A stretch of 64,000 bases of DNA from Pseudodesulfovibrio portus (lineage in GTDB: Bacteria; Desulfobacterota; Desulfovibrionia; Desulfovibrionales; Desulfovibrionaceae): positions 622,501-686,500 of the forward strand of contig NZ_AP026708.1 in NCBI RefSeq assembly GCF_026000375.1. Direction: 5' to 3'. This document shows, in pieces, positions 25,677 through 34,653 of this stretch. Both the position numbers and the translations under genes were made by a program. Within the stretch, counting starts at the first letter, position 1. Every line of letters begins with the position of its first letter. A model generated the notes under the pieces. It ran no database searches. It was given only the letters and a program-made list of their open reading frames with translations, and was not told where the DNA came from.

Positions 25677-26806
25677 GACGCGCCCCCCGCGTCATCAAAG
25701 GGCTGCCAGTCCTTAAACACCGGCTGGAAGCCGCGCGCCCGCAGGGCCGCGCACATTTCGTCCACGCTGCGGTCGTCGCTGATCTCGAACTGGCTGGTGT
25801 CCTCGCCGTCCGAAGTGCCGTCCGTATGGCCGCCCACTGCGGTGGACACCCCGGCGGACATCTTGGTCACGCCCAGCGGCAGGATGTTCTCGCGGAATTC
25901 GGCGGATTCACGGGTGGAGATGGTGATGCCCACGCGGGGCAGGAACAGCCGCAGGGCCATGAGAAACTGGACCATGTCGCGGTCGCTGACGATGGACGCG
26001 GGCTCCCACCCCCCGGCGTGGGGACGCATGCGCGGCAGGGATACGGCGATGTCCGTTGCCGGATACCGGTCCTGCAGATACCGGGCGTGCAGGCCGGTCA
26101 TCAGGGCGTCCCGGTGCCAGTCGCCCAGCCCGAGCAGCGCGCCGATGTTGACCACGCGCATGCCCGCTTTGCAGCTGCGCTCCGGCGCGTCCAGCCGGAA
26201 ACGAAAATCGCTCTTGGGGCCCTTGGGATGCAGCGTGGGATACAGCACCTCGTCATAGGTCTCCTGGAACATGGTCATGCCGTCCACGCCCGCCTCGACC
26301 AGCCGAACGTACTCTTCCCCGGTCAGGGCGTAGACCTCGATGGACACGGACGGGAAGTGATTCCTGAGAATCCTTGTGCACGCCTCCAGGTAGTCCACCC
26401 CGGTCTTGGCCGGGGCGTCGCCGGTCAGGATGAGCAAATGCTTGAGGCCGGTGGCCGCGATGGCCGCGCCCTCGGCATCCACCTCGTCCAGGGTGAGCAT
26501 GGAGCGGTGTATTTTGTTGGTGGAGTTGAACCCGCAGTACACGCAGTGGTTGGTACAGAAATTCGCCAGATAGAGCGGCGTGAACAGGCTGATGGTCCGG
26601 CCGAAGTGCTGGGCCGTGAGCCGGTTCGCCTTCTCCGCCATCTCCTCCAGCAGAGGGGAGGCCGCCGGGCTCATCAGGGCCAGGAAATCGTCGAAGGTCG
26701 GCGTGGTCCGCTCGATGGCCCTGCGCACGTCATCTTCCGTGGCCGCCGCGAACCGGCCGGCCAGATCAAGGGTTTCGTACTCCTTGAGCAGTGGATAGAA
26801 GCTCAT
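25673..26806 (-). CDS. thiH: 2-iminoacetate synthase
   Basis: A 377-residue radical SAM enzyme that cleaves tyrosine to dehydroglycine for the thiazole ring. The cluster motif FCTNHCVYCGF (CX3CX2C) lies near residue 82, followed by LLILTGDAPAKTGV and FQETYDEVLYPTLHPKGPKSDF, strong ThiH signatures. The choice of ThiH rather than the oxygen-dependent ThiO fits an anaerobe. It starts 1 base after thiG. Confidence 0.95.
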   Translation of the reverse strand: MSFYPLLKEYETLDLAGRFAAATEDDVRRAIERTTPTFDDFLALMSPAASPLLEEMAEKANRLTAQHFGRTISLFTPLYLANFCTNHCVYCGFNSTNKIHRSMLTLDEVDAEGAAIAATGLKHLLILTGDAPAKTGVDYLEACTRILRNHFPSVSIEVYALTGEEYVRLVEAGVDGMTMFQETYDEVLYPTLHPKGPKSDFRFRLDAPERSCKAGMRVVNIGALLGLGDWHRDALMTGLHARYLQDRYPATDIAVSLPRMRPHAGGWEPASIVSDRDMVQFLMALRLFLPRVGITISTRESAEFRENILPLGVTKMSAGVSTAVGGHTDGTSDGEDTSQFEISDDRSVDEMCAALRARGFQPVFKDWQPFDDAGGAS

Positions 26807-26807
26807 G

Positions 26808-27584
26808 CTAGACCGCTCCCAGAAATCCCGTCAGGGGGGACGACGCGTCCGCGTGGCGCCTGGTTGCGCCGGGTCCGGCAAGAAAGGCGTCGCGCCCGGC
26901 CCTGACCGCCCGGCCGAAGGCCCGGGCCATGCACACCGGGTCGGACGCCGTGGCGATGGCCGTGTTGACCAGCACAGCGTCCGCGCCCATCTCCATGGCC
27001 TCGCACGCCTCGGAGGGACGCCCGATGCCCGCGTCAACGATGATGGGCAGGTCGATCTCCTCGATCAGGATGCGGACCATCTCGCGGGTCTTGAGCCCTC
27101 GGTTGGTGCCGATGGGCGCGCCCAGCGGCATGACCGCGGCGGCCCCGGCGTCCGCCAGGGAGCGGGCCACGTACAGGTCGGCGTTGACGTACGGCAGGAC
27201 CATGAATCCTTCCTTGGCCAGGATTTCCGTGGCCCTGACGGTCTCGTAGCCGTCGGGCAGCAGGTACTTGTTGTCCGAGATGACCTCGATCTTGATCCAG
27301 TCGCCGCAGCCCATTGCCCGGGCAAGCCGGGCGATGCGAACGGCCTCGTCCGCGTTGCGCGCGCCGGAGGTGTTGGGCAACAGCTGCATGTGCCTGGGGA
27401 TGCAGTCCATGACGTTGCCCGTGTCGGACTGAAAGTCCACCCTGCGCAGGGCCACGGTGATGACCTCGGAACCGGACGCTTCGGCAACTGCGGGGATAAG
27501 GGAATCGTCGCCGTATTTGCCCGTGCCCGTAAACAACCGGCTCGCGAGTTTGCGTCCGCCTATTTCGAAAATGTCGTCGCTCAT
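26808..27584 (-). CDS. thiG: Thiazole synthase
   Basis: A 258-residue TIM-barrel enzyme that assembles thiazole phosphate from DXP, dehydroglycine and ThiS-thiocarboxylate. Visible: [15 protein letters not shown] at the start, [10 protein letters not shown] with the Lys/Arg region, [61 protein letters not shown]. Full length. It follows thiS by 8 bases. Confidence 0.96.
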   Translation of the reverse strand: MSDDIFEIGGRKLASRLFTGTGKYGDDSLIPAVAEASGSEVITVALRRVDFQSDTGNVMDCIPRHMQLLPNTSGARNADEAVRIARLARAMGCGDWIKIEVISDNKYLLPDGYETVRATEILAKEGFMVLPYVNADLYVARSLADAGAAAVMPLGAPIGTNRGLKTREMVRILIEEIDLPIIVDAGIGRPSEACEAMEMGADAVLVNTAIATASDPVCMARAFGRAVRAGRDAFLAGPGATRRHADASSPLTGFLGAV

Positions 27585-27592
27585 CTGTTCTC

Positions 27593-27793
27593 CTAACCTC
27601 CGCCCACAAAGCGGAGGACTTCCAAGTGGTCGCCGTCATTCAGCGCGACGGACGCGAAATCCGATCCCGGCACGATATCGCCGTTACGCTCGACCACCAC
27701 GGTCGCGGGCTCGACGCCCCGTTGCGCGAGCAGGTCGGCAATGGTCGCTCCCGGGCCTGTTTCATATTCCTTTCCGTTGAGCACGACGATCAT
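27593..27793 (-). CDS. thiS: Sulfur carrier protein ThiS
   Basis: A 66-residue beta-grasp protein ([13 protein letters not shown] at the start) ending in RFVGGG, so it has the C-terminal Gly-Gly that ThiF adenylates and that carries sulfur as thiocarboxylate. I chose the ATG at 27793 with AAGGAG upstream; the longer frame runs into the riboswitch terminator. First gene of the thi operon, 17 bases after the terminator U-run. Confidence 0.93.
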   Translation of the reverse strand: MIVVLNGKEYETGPGATIADLLAQRGVEPATVVVERNGDIVPGSDFASVALNDGDHLEVLRFVGGG

Positions 27794-27810
27794 GCAGTCT
27801 CCTTTGGTAC

Positions 27811-27842
27811 AAAAAAAAACGCTCACCCGAACAGGGTAAGCG
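27811..27842 (-). terminator. Expression-platform terminator of the TPP riboswitch
   Basis: On the minus strand, a CGCTTACCC-TGTTC-GGGTGAGCG hairpin followed by nine T residues lies between the aptamer and thiS. It is a classic intrinsic terminator, so TPP binding most likely stops transcription rather than blocking translation. Confidence 0.88.
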
Positions 27843-27870
27843 CGGCGCATGGCGTGACGCCATAACTGAC

Positions 27871-27960
27871 CAGCTTCCCTACGACGGTATTACCCGCATC
27901 AGGTTCAAAGGGTCGGGCGACATCGCCCATCTCAGCCTTGAAACAAGGCACCCCTAGCTG
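27871..27960 (-). promoter_or_regulatory. TPP riboswitch (thi-box) aptamer
   Basis: The minus strand contains the conserved thi-box segments: GGGGTGCC, GGCTGAGATGG, CCCTTTGAACCTGAT, GGGTAATACC and GTAGGGAA. Helix P1 is closed by CAGCT / AGCTG at the two ends. It lies directly upstream of thiS and controls thiSGHFEC. Confidence 0.96.
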
Positions 27961-27976
27961 CCGGGAACCTATTCCA

Positions 27977-28006
27977 CTTTACAGGACCTGTAAAGATATT
28001 TGTAAA
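27977..28006. promoter_or_regulatory. Symmetric divergent promoter with perfect palindrome
   Basis: On the minus strand, TTTACA (28001-28006), a 17-base spacer and TGTAAA (27978-27983) suit the thi operon. Because TTTACA and TGTAAA are reverse complements, the same two boxes form a promoter on the plus strand toward 28078. A 19-base perfect palindrome CTTTACAGG-A-CCTGTAAAG (27977-27995) covers one box. Confidence 0.5.
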
Positions 28007-28077
28007 ACCCTAAAGTCGGGATTCACAGCGGTCGATAAGGAAACCGTGGAAGCATTATCAAACGGGGGAAACGTTCC

Positions 28078-28518
28078 ATGTTCTCGACACTTTTCCAGGC
28101 GACCGGATACAAACGTGCGCTCGAACTCTTCGAGCGGGGAAAATTCGACGAAGGCAAGGCGGTCCTGAAAAGCCTCCAGGAGGAATTCGTGGCCGTGTGC
28201 GAAGAGAACGAGGTGCTCAAGGCCCAGCTCTCCGAAGTGGCCGACGTCCTCGATCTGGCCGAGAATATCCAGTTCGACGGCCAGAAATACTGGCTCAACG
28301 ACGACGGGGAGAAAAAGGGCCCCTTCTGCCAGGTCTGTTATGACCGGGACGGACTGCTGGTCCACCTCCACGAGCACGAAAACCACTGGGAATGCCAGTC
28401 GTGCAACAGCCTGTACATGATTCCCCGTGAGGGCAAATCCACTCCCAAGCGGAAAGCCCCCCTGCGCACCACGCTGAAGAAGACAATCCCCCTGTTTCTC
28501 GAAACCGAAATGGGATGA
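28078..28518 (+). CDS. Hypothetical protein with coiled-coil and zinc-ribbon
   Basis: A 146-residue cytoplasmic protein. Residues 10-60 are predicted helical with heptad-like spacing (FERGKFDEGKAVLKSLQEEF, EENEVLKAQLSEVADVL). Residues 71-110 hold a short YWLNDDGEKKGPF element and two CXXC pairs, Cys84/87 and Cys106/109, as in a rubredoxin-like zinc ribbon. The C-terminus is basic. It is divergent from the thi operon and followed by a strong terminator. I do not know its function. Confidence 0.8.
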   Translation: MFSTLFQATGYKRALELFERGKFDEGKAVLKSLQEEFVAVCEENEVLKAQLSEVADVLDLAENIQFDGQKYWLNDDGEKKGPFCQVCYDRDGLLVHLHEHENHWECQSCNSLYMIPREGKSTPKRKAPLRTTLKKTIPLFLETEMG

Positions 28519-28532
28519 CCAGGAGCCATGAC

Positions 28533-28572
28533 AAAAAAGGCCTCGCCCGGATAACCGGGCGAGGCCTTTTTT
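28533..28572. terminator. Bidirectional intrinsic terminator
   Basis: An 18-base-pair stem AAAAAAGGCCTCGCCCGG / CCGGGCGAGGCCTTTTTT around ATAA, between the convergent genes ending at 28518 and 28586. The A- and T-runs let it work in both directions. Confidence 0.94.
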
Positions 28573-28585
28573 CATGTCGTGCCGA

Positions 28586-30079
28586 TTACAGGAACCTGGT
28601 ACCGAACAGGGTCGCCTTGCGGACCCAGAGTTCCAGCATCTTGGTGTCGTCGAACTTGACCACGCCGTAGGCCAGATCCTCGGTGTCCATGCCCGGCAGA
28701 TAGATGAGCACGGCCACCTTCTTGGTCACCCGGCGGTTGTCCTTCCACAAGGTGGTGGCGAAATCCTGCATGGCCTGCCGTTCCGGCAGCTTGTCCGTGG
28801 CCAGGAAGACCTTGAGGGTAATCCAGACCTCGCCCAGCTGCCGGGTCTCGGATTTCTCGATGACCCTGTACCGGTAGCCGTGGGCCGTCTTGTCGGGCGT
28901 GGGATCGGGCCGCTTTTTGCCGCTGAAGGCTTTGCGGTCGATGACCATGGTCTGCTGCCCCGTTTCCGAGGTGGTGATCTTCGGCGCGGACCTGGCGGGC
29001 TCGACCGGCTCACCCTTCAATGCGGGAGCCGGTTTCGGCGCGGGAGCAACCGCAACGGGTTCCGGTTCGGCCTCGGGTTCCGGGGCGACAGCCACCGGCT
29101 CCGGAGCGGGTTTCGGTTTCCGGGCGGACTCGGGCTCCGCAACGGCCGATTCAGCCGCCTTGTCCACCAACGTCTGCAGGACGTAGCCCATGGGCTGGCT
29201 CAGGGCGTGCACCCGTTCCTGCTGGCCGTAGACCTCGTACCAGCCGTGCTTGGGCCGGCCCACCTTGATCCGGTCTCCCGGTTGCAGGGTACGGACCAGG
29301 GACGACCCGGAAGTCCGGGCCGCATGCACGTTGATCATCATGTTGACCTGCACCAGCCTGGGCGGAACAAAGGCGGACTCGGCGGGCGGCGGGGCCACGG
29401 TCCCGCTGACCTGACCCTCGCCGGAAACGGTTTCCGCATCGTTGGCGGAGGCGGGTTCGCCAGGGGACGAGGCGTCGGCCACCACGGTCTCTTCTTCGGG
29501 TTCCGGCGCTGCCGCGCCGAGGTCATCCTTTCCGTTGAATCCGACGCTGGCCATGGTCTTCTCGGTGGCGGATCTGAAATACTTGGCGCTGCTGTAGCCG
29601 ATGGCGTTCATCTGGGACCGGATGGTGGCCGTGGGCTTGAATACCATGACCCAATCACCCTCCGGGAAATCCACCAGGACATGCTCCCAGCTCTTGAGGG
29701 TCATGACCTTCCGGCCCTTGACGTCGGCCCTGGAACGGACATTGAGAGCGCGCGCGGCGTATTTCAACTCGCCCCACTCCTCCGGTTCGTACCGGGTCCG
29801 CTCCTTCTTGAGATATTTGACGTTGGCAAAACCCGCCGCCGCAGCCTCGCTGCCGTCCACTGCGTCGGGTTCGTACACGGCCACCCATCCGTCCTTGAGA
29901 TGGTCGATGCGGACCTTCTGCCCCGGATACATGTTGCCCACCCACTCGGCCTTGGGCGAACGGTCGTCACGCAGGTTCAGGGGCCGGTCGGTATACCGGA
30001 TTTCGCCGAACGCCGAGGCGGAAGACGCGATCAGCAGCAGGGAGACGACGACAAATGAAACAAACTGGAATTTACGCAT
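28586..30079 (-). CDS. Secreted multi-SH3-domain protein
   Basis: A 497-residue protein with a signal peptide (VVSLLLIASSASAFG). Three bacterial SH3-like segments follow: about residues 25-95 (RPLNLRDDRSPKAEW), 105-170 (RALNVRSRADVKGRKV) and 245-305 (NVHAARTSGSSLVRTLQPGDRI). A long Pro/Ala/Glu/Val-rich linker (about 310-370) probably spans the periplasm. The last 110 residues form a separate domain ending KATLFGTRFL. It likely binds peptidoglycan or surface glycans. It is the last gene of a long envelope operon, 9 bases after the Skp-like gene. Confidence 0.85.
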   Translation of the reverse strand: MRKFQFVSFVVVSLLLIASSASAFGEIRYTDRPLNLRDDRSPKAEWVGNMYPGQKVRIDHLKDGWVAVYEPDAVDGSEAAAAGFANVKYLKKERTRYEPEEWGELKYAARALNVRSRADVKGRKVMTLKSWEHVLVDFPEGDWVMVFKPTATIRSQMNAIGYSSAKYFRSATEKTMASVGFNGKDDLGAAAPEPEEETVVADASSPGEPASANDAETVSGEGQVSGTVAPPPAESAFVPPRLVQVNMMINVHAARTSGSSLVRTLQPGDRIKVGRPKHGWYEVYGQQERVHALSQPMGYVLQTLVDKAAESAVAEPESARKPKPAPEPVAVAPEPEAEPEPVAVAPAPKPAPALKGEPVEPARSAPKITTSETGQQTMVIDRKAFSGKKRPDPTPDKTAHGYRYRVIEKSETRQLGEVWITLKVFLATDKLPERQAMQDFATTLWKDNRRVTKKVAVLIYLPGMDTEDLAYGVVKFDDTKMLELWVRKATLFGTRFL

Positions 30080-30088
30080 CCCCTCTCC

Positions 30089-30595
30089 CTACAAAGACGA
30101 GTTGAGTTGGCTGATGACGCGATCGGTTATGTCCATGGAACCGTGAACGTAGCCGATGATTTCCGGGTCGGTCAGAATCATGGTGAAACCCATTTCCTTG
30201 GCAATGGACTGGAGAATGGAGTCGGCCCGCCGCATGACGAACTGGATGAGCCGCCGCTCCTCGCCCTGGATTTCGAGATTGGAATTTTCCACCAGCTTCT
30301 CGTAGTCGCGAACCGCCATGCGCAGCTGCTCCTCGGAGGTCTGCTGCTCGGTCACGGACAGGGTGTCCTTCTTGAGCGCATCCTGAAGCCGTTCCACCTG
30401 GGCCAGGGCGTCGCGCACCCGCCGATCCTTCTCCTTGCCGAGCCGGGCCAGGTCATCCTGGGCGATGCGTCCGATCTTGGATTCGTTGATGATCCGCTGC
30501 GGATTGACGAAACCCACCTTGGACATCTGGGCCATGGCTGTGGCCGCCATCAGCGCGATCAGGAGGGAGAAAGAGAGAATTCTCAAAATTTTCAT
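30089..30595 (-). CDS. OmpH/Skp-family periplasmic chaperone
   Basis: A 168-residue protein with a cleavable signal (SLLIALMAATAMAQ), the family start SKVGFVNPQRIINES, a long charged helical arm (residues 45-120, rich in Glu, Arg, Lys and Gln) and a C-terminal FTMILTDPEIIGYVHGSMDITDRVI. Skp holds unfolded outer-membrane proteins in the periplasm. I chose the ATG at 30595 with AAAGG upstream; the longer frame is antisense to priA. It lies between priA and the SH3 gene. Confidence 0.85.
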   Translation of the reverse strand: MKILRILSFSLLIALMAATAMAQMSKVGFVNPQRIINESKIGRIAQDDLARLGKEKDRRVRDALAQVERLQDALKKDTLSVTEQQTSEEQLRMAVRDYEKLVENSNLEIQGEERRLIQFVMRRADSILQSIAKEMGFTMILTDPEIIGYVHGSMDITDRVISQLNSSL

Positions 30596-30669
30596 GCAGA
30601 TAACTACCTTTTGTTGCAGCAAGGGATGGAGGCAATGTAGCCGAGAAACCGGCCTCTTGTCGAGGGCGA

Positions 30670-33030
30670 TCACAAGGTGGAAAGCGGATCGAGGTCGAGG
30701 CTGGTCCGCACCTGGCGCGGATCGGGATTGACCGCCGCCATGCAGGCGAAGACCGCACGCACCTTGCTCCAATCGTCGGACTTGATCAGGCAGTTGAACC
30801 GCTTGCGCCCGCGCAGCATGGACAACGGGGCCGGGGCCGGGCCGAGCACGTCCACCCCCTCCTTGCGCCCCTGTTCCCTGAGCGCGTCGCCGAGCAGGGA
30901 CAGCACGGCCGGGCCGTTCTCGAATTGGGCCGGAAAGCTGATGCGCACCAGCGCCATGCGGGAAAAAGGCGGGTACTTGAACATGGTGCGGCGGGAGATT
31001 TCCCGCTGATAGAACCCCGCGTAATCGCCGCCCAGGACCTCGCGCCACAGGGGATGGTCCGGGTTGCGGGTCTGAATGAGGACCCGGCCCGGCACCTGGC
31101 CCCGCCCGGCGCGCCCGGCCACCTGGACAAGGAGCTGGAAGGTCCGCTCCGAGGAACGGTAGTCGGGCAGGTTGAGGCCGAGGTCGCCGTCGGCCACCAC
31201 CACCAGGGTCACGTCGGGAAAGTGGTGCCCCTTGGAGATCATCTGGGTGCCGACGAGCACCTGGGCCTCCTTGCGCCGGAACGCGCCCAAAATCTCCTCA
31301 AGCCGTTCCTGGCGGCGCACGGCGTCACGGTCCAGGCGCAAAACTTTCGTGCCCTCGGGCAGCTGCTCCTGAAGGGACTCGGCCAGCCGCTCCGTGCCCT
31401 GCCCCATGGGGATGAAATTGGAACCGCCGCACTTGCGGCAGCGCAGGGGGTAGGCATAGGACAGGCCGCAGTAGTGGCAGACCACCCGCTCGCGGCCCTT
31501 GTGGTAGGTCATGCCCACCTCGCACTCCGGGCAGCGCACGGTCTCGGTGCAGTCCAGGCAATACATGACCGGGGCGTATCCACGCCGGTTGAGCATGACG
31601 ATGACCTGCTCCCCGGCCTTGATGGCCGCTTTCACCGCCTCCACGGCGCGGGGCGCCAACGGCTTGTCCGGGTCCTTCATGGCTGCGATGTCCACCAACT
31701 CGACCTCGGGCAGGATGGCGTCCCCCACCCGTTCCTTGAGCTCGGAAGTGGCGATGCGCCCGGCGCTGGCCGCATGAAAAGTCTTCACGTCCGGCGTGGC
31801 CGATCCGAGCAGAAGCAACCCGCCGGAGCGGTCGGTGCGAAACCAGGCCACCTCCTTGGCGTGGTAGGCCAACCGCTCCTCCTGTTTGTAGGATTCGTCG
31901 TGCTCCTCGTCGAGGACCACCAGACCGAGGTCGGGCACGGGCAGGAACAGGGAGGACCGGGTGCCGACCACCAGCACGGGGGTGTCGGCGCGGGCCAGCT
32001 CCCGAAACGCCAGCTCGCGCTTCTTGGGGCTCTGGTAGCCGTGATAGAAAATCGTCCGCACCTCGGGAAACCGCCGGGCCACGGTTCGGTACAGCTGGCT
32101 GGCCAGGGCCACCTCGGGCGCGAGCAGCATGGCCGACCGGCCCGCGTTCAGGCTCTTGCGGGCCATTTCGAGATAGAGCACGGTCTTGCCGCTGCCCGTG
32201 ACCCCGTGAACGAGGTGCGCGCCTCCGCCTGACTCCATGGTGGCCGTCATCTCGGCAACCGCCGCCACCTGTTCGTCGGTCAGGGTGATGTCGTCAAGGA
32301 CCCCTTCGATGTGTCCCCCGCCGTCCACCTCTTCCATCGCGTCGGCGGTCAGTTCCCCCATGTGCACGATGCCTGCGGTTTCGAGCTTGGCGGCCACGCC
32401 GTCCACCCAGTCGCCAAGGCCGTACTTCAGGGCGTACAGACTGCGCGGGCCGTTCTCCAACAGGTGCTCCAGCAGGCTGAGCTGGCGCTTGGCATTGGGA
32501 CGCACGGCCCACGGCGGGTCCGAGACCAGGGAGACGAACCGCTCCTCGGCCTCCTTCCGGGCGCTGACGCGGACGCGCATGCGCCCGGCCTCCCAGAGTT
32601 CCATGAGCGCCTGCCGGTCCTTGTCGCCGAACCGGACGATGTCCGACGGGCGCACGGTGGCCGGGAGCCTGCGCGCGGCCATGTGGTTGTCCACCTTGAA
32701 GGTCACGGCGGCGGTGCGCAGCCCGCGCGGCAGGGCGATCTCCAGGATGCGGCCCACGCTGACCATCTGGCGGGCGGCCAGGTTCACGACCATATCCACG
32801 TACTCCGCGCTCATGAGCGGCGTGCGCTCCAACGGCCAGATCATGGGCTTGATCTCCACGCCCTCGGGCGCTTCATCGGCGGGACCGATGACCACGCCCG
32901 CGCGGTGGGAGTTGCCCAGGGGGATGATGACCCGCTGGCCCGGCGCCAGGTCGGGAAAATGGGAAGGCCGCTCGTATGTCCAGGCCGCATAGGGGGGACT
33001 GACGAGCGTTACCTGCCAGAGATCGGCCAT
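30670..33030 (-). CDS. priA: Primosomal replication restart helicase N'
   Basis: A 786-residue DEAH-type helicase that restarts stalled replication forks. Walker A GVTGSGKTVL (near residue 275), Walker B VVLDEEHDESYKQEE, and the zinc-binding insertion with CLDCTETVRCPECEVG and CHYCGLSYAYPLRCRKCGG (eight Cys) are present. Helicase motifs QMISKGHHFPDVTLV and RTFQLLVQVAGRAGRG follow. The 3'-DNA-binding N-terminal domain is also visible. The ATG lies 9 bases after the LolA-like gene. Full length. Confidence 0.96.
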   Translation of the reverse strand: MADLWQVTLVSPPYAAWTYERPSHFPDLAPGQRVIIPLGNSHRAGVVIGPADEAPEGVEIKPMIWPLERTPLMSAEYVDMVVNLAARQMVSVGRILEIALPRGLRTAAVTFKVDNHMAARRLPATVRPSDIVRFGDKDRQALMELWEAGRMRVRVSARKEAEERFVSLVSDPPWAVRPNAKRQLSLLEHLLENGPRSLYALKYGLGDWVDGVAAKLETAGIVHMGELTADAMEEVDGGGHIEGVLDDITLTDEQVAAVAEMTATMESGGGAHLVHGVTGSGKTVLYLEMARKSLNAGRSAMLLAPEVALASQLYRTVARRFPEVRTIFYHGYQSPKKRELAFRELARADTPVLVVGTRSSLFLPVPDLGLVVLDEEHDESYKQEERLAYHAKEVAWFRTDRSGGLLLLGSATPDVKTFHAASAGRIATSELKERVGDAILPEVELVDIAAMKDPDKPLAPRAVEAVKAAIKAGEQVIVMLNRRGYAPVMYCLDCTETVRCPECEVGMTYHKGRERVVCHYCGLSYAYPLRCRKCGGSNFIPMGQGTERLAESLQEQLPEGTKVLRLDRDAVRRQERLEEILGAFRRKEAQVLVGTQMISKGHHFPDVTLVVVADGDLGLNLPDYRSSERTFQLLVQVAGRAGRGQVPGRVLIQTRNPDHPLWREVLGGDYAGFYQREISRRTMFKYPPFSRMALVRISFPAQFENGPAVLSLLGDALREQGRKEGVDVLGPAPAPLSMLRGRKRFNCLIKSDDWSKVRAVFACMAAVNPDPRQVRTSLDLDPLSTL

Positions 33031-33039
33031 GGGTCGGGC

Positions 33040-33774
33040 CTACCTGATCGAGGGGTAGCGAAAGTTGTCGCGCAGGAACGCGAACGGCGCGGGCGGTTCG
33101 GCGCAGGGAACGGGCGGGACCGAATCCCGGGCGTACAGCTCCTCGCCGTCCGCCTTCATGACCGACTTCCACTTGACCGACATTTCCAGCGTTTCACCGT
33201 CCACGGTGAGCAGGACCTTCTGCGGCACCCGATAGCCGCCCAGGGTCTTGTAATCGGAATAGGCCACGGAGATGCGTTTGCCGTCCACGGCGTAGCGCAC
33301 CAGGAGCGGGGCCATGTCCTCGTTGTCGAGGTGCACGGCGGGCGTCCTGTCGTCACCGGGCTCCGCCCCGAGCATGATGCAGGGAGCGTCGCCGCAAAAA
33401 CCGTAGCTGCGGATGGCGCAGTCCACGCCCCAGGACCGCCACGCGGTCAGGGGATCGGGAACCATCCAGACGAAAAGCGGGGACAGGGCGAATCCGTCGG
33501 CCGTGCAGGCCGCGATCACGGAACCGGCCTGACCGACTCCGACGGCCGTATCGCCCGCCCGCCACTCCTGCCGCCACTTGCCCCGGGCAAAGTTGACGTT
33601 CACCGAAACACCGTAATGGCCCGGGAACGTCACGTCCGCCTCCCAGGAAGCCAGGGGGCCGTAGCTCTTCTGCAACAGGGCGGCCAGTTCCTCGTCGTCC
33701 GGCACGAAGGCGGACGCGGGCTGGGCGCAGAAAAGAAGCGCCAGGGCGATAAGGGAAACAGCTAGCTTGAACAA
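33040..33774 (-). CDS. Secreted protein with possible LolA-like fold
   Basis: A 244-residue protein with a signal peptide (LALLFCAQPASAF). The mature part has alternating beta-strand patterns (GPLASWEADVTFPGHYGVSVNVNFARGKWRQEW, RISVAYSDYKTLGGYRVPQKVLLTVDGETLEMSVKWKSV) similar to outer-membrane lipoprotein-sorting (LolA/DUF4292-type) proteins. Five Cys occur, some perhaps disulfide bonded. It overlaps the galU end by 13 bases, so it is co-translated. Fold by eye only. Confidence 0.75.
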   Translation of the reverse strand: MFKLAVSLIALALLFCAQPASAFVPDDEELAALLQKSYGPLASWEADVTFPGHYGVSVNVNFARGKWRQEWRAGDTAVGVGQAGSVIAACTADGFALSPLFVWMVPDPLTAWRSWGVDCAIRSYGFCGDAPCIMLGAEPGDDRTPAVHLDNEDMAPLLVRYAVDGKRISVAYSDYKTLGGYRVPQKVLLTVDGETLEMSVKWKSVMKADGEELYARDSVPPVPCAEPPAPFAFLRDNFRYPSIR

Positions 33775-34634
33775 GAGAGCAACTCCTGAAGGCGCTTGAC
33801 GAGATCGTCGCGCAGCTCCTCGTCGTGGAGGGCGAAATAGATGTTGGCGGTCAGGTACTCCACCCAGTCACCCGCGTCGAAACGCTGGCCGCCGAGCTTC
33901 ACGGCTAGGAGCTTGTCGCGGTCGGCCAGCCCCTGCAGGGCGTCTGTAAGCTGGATTTCACCGCCCACGCCCGCCTGCTGGCCTTCGAGGATGTCGAAAA
34001 TCTCGGGCAGCAGCACGTAACGACCGATGATGGCCAGGTTGGACGGGGCCTCTTCCGGCTTGGGCTTCTCCACCAGGCTGGTCACGCGGTAGGTGCCGTC
34101 TCCCAGGTCGTCGCCCTTGATCACGCCGTACTTGCTGACTTTCTCGTCAGGCACCTCGATGACGCCCACCACGGCCTTGTCCGTGTCACGGGCTACCCGG
34201 AGCAATGCGCCGATACCGGTCTCGATGCCGAACATGAGGTCGTCGCCGAGCATGACCGCAAACGGCTCGTTCTTGCAGACTTCCCGCGCCGTGAGCACGG
34301 CGTGGCCGAGGCCGAGCTGTTCCTTCTGGCGGACGCCGATGACGTTGACCAGGGAAGCCACCCGGCGAACCTCGGCCAGCATCTTGGTCTTGCCGGCCCG
34401 CTCAAGGAGCTGCTCGAGCAGGAAGTTGCGGTCGAAATGGTCCTCGATGATGGTCTTGTTCTGGTTGGTGACGAAGACCACGTCCGTCAATCCTGCTTCG
34501 ATGCCCTCCTCCACGATGTACTGGACAATGGGCTTGCGAAAGATGGGCAGCATCTCCTTGGGTACGTTCTTGGTGGCCGGGAGGGAACGGGTTCCCCAAC
34601 CTGCAACGGGAATGACGGCTTTCTTGACTTCCAT
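33762..34634 (-). CDS. galU: UTP-glucose-1-phosphate uridylyltransferase
   Basis: A 290-residue nucleotidyltransferase making UDP-glucose for glycans. The N-terminal loop is GWGTRSLPATKNVPKEMLPI (near residue 8), a slight variant of the usual GLGTRFLPATK. Also visible are VQYIVEEGIEAGLTDV, VMLGDDLM, and GVIEVPDEKVSKYGVI, and GGEIQLTDAL near residue 225. It follows glmM by 19 bases. Its product could feed UDP-glucuronate for the UXS at 10752. Confidence 0.95.
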   Translation of the reverse strand: MEVKKAVIPVAGWGTRSLPATKNVPKEMLPIFRKPIVQYIVEEGIEAGLTDVVFVTNQNKTIIEDHFDRNFLLEQLLERAGKTKMLAEVRRVASLVNVIGVRQKEQLGLGHAVLTAREVCKNEPFAVMLGDDLMFGIETGIGALLRVARDTDKAVVGVIEVPDEKVSKYGVIKGDDLGDGTYRVTSLVEKPKPEEAPSNLAIIGRYVLLPEIFDILEGQQAGVGGEIQLTDALQGLADRDKLLAVKLGGQRFDAGDWVEYLTANIYFALHDEELRDDLVKRLQELLSCSS

Positions 34635-34653
34635 TGGTCCTCCGTACTGTATG

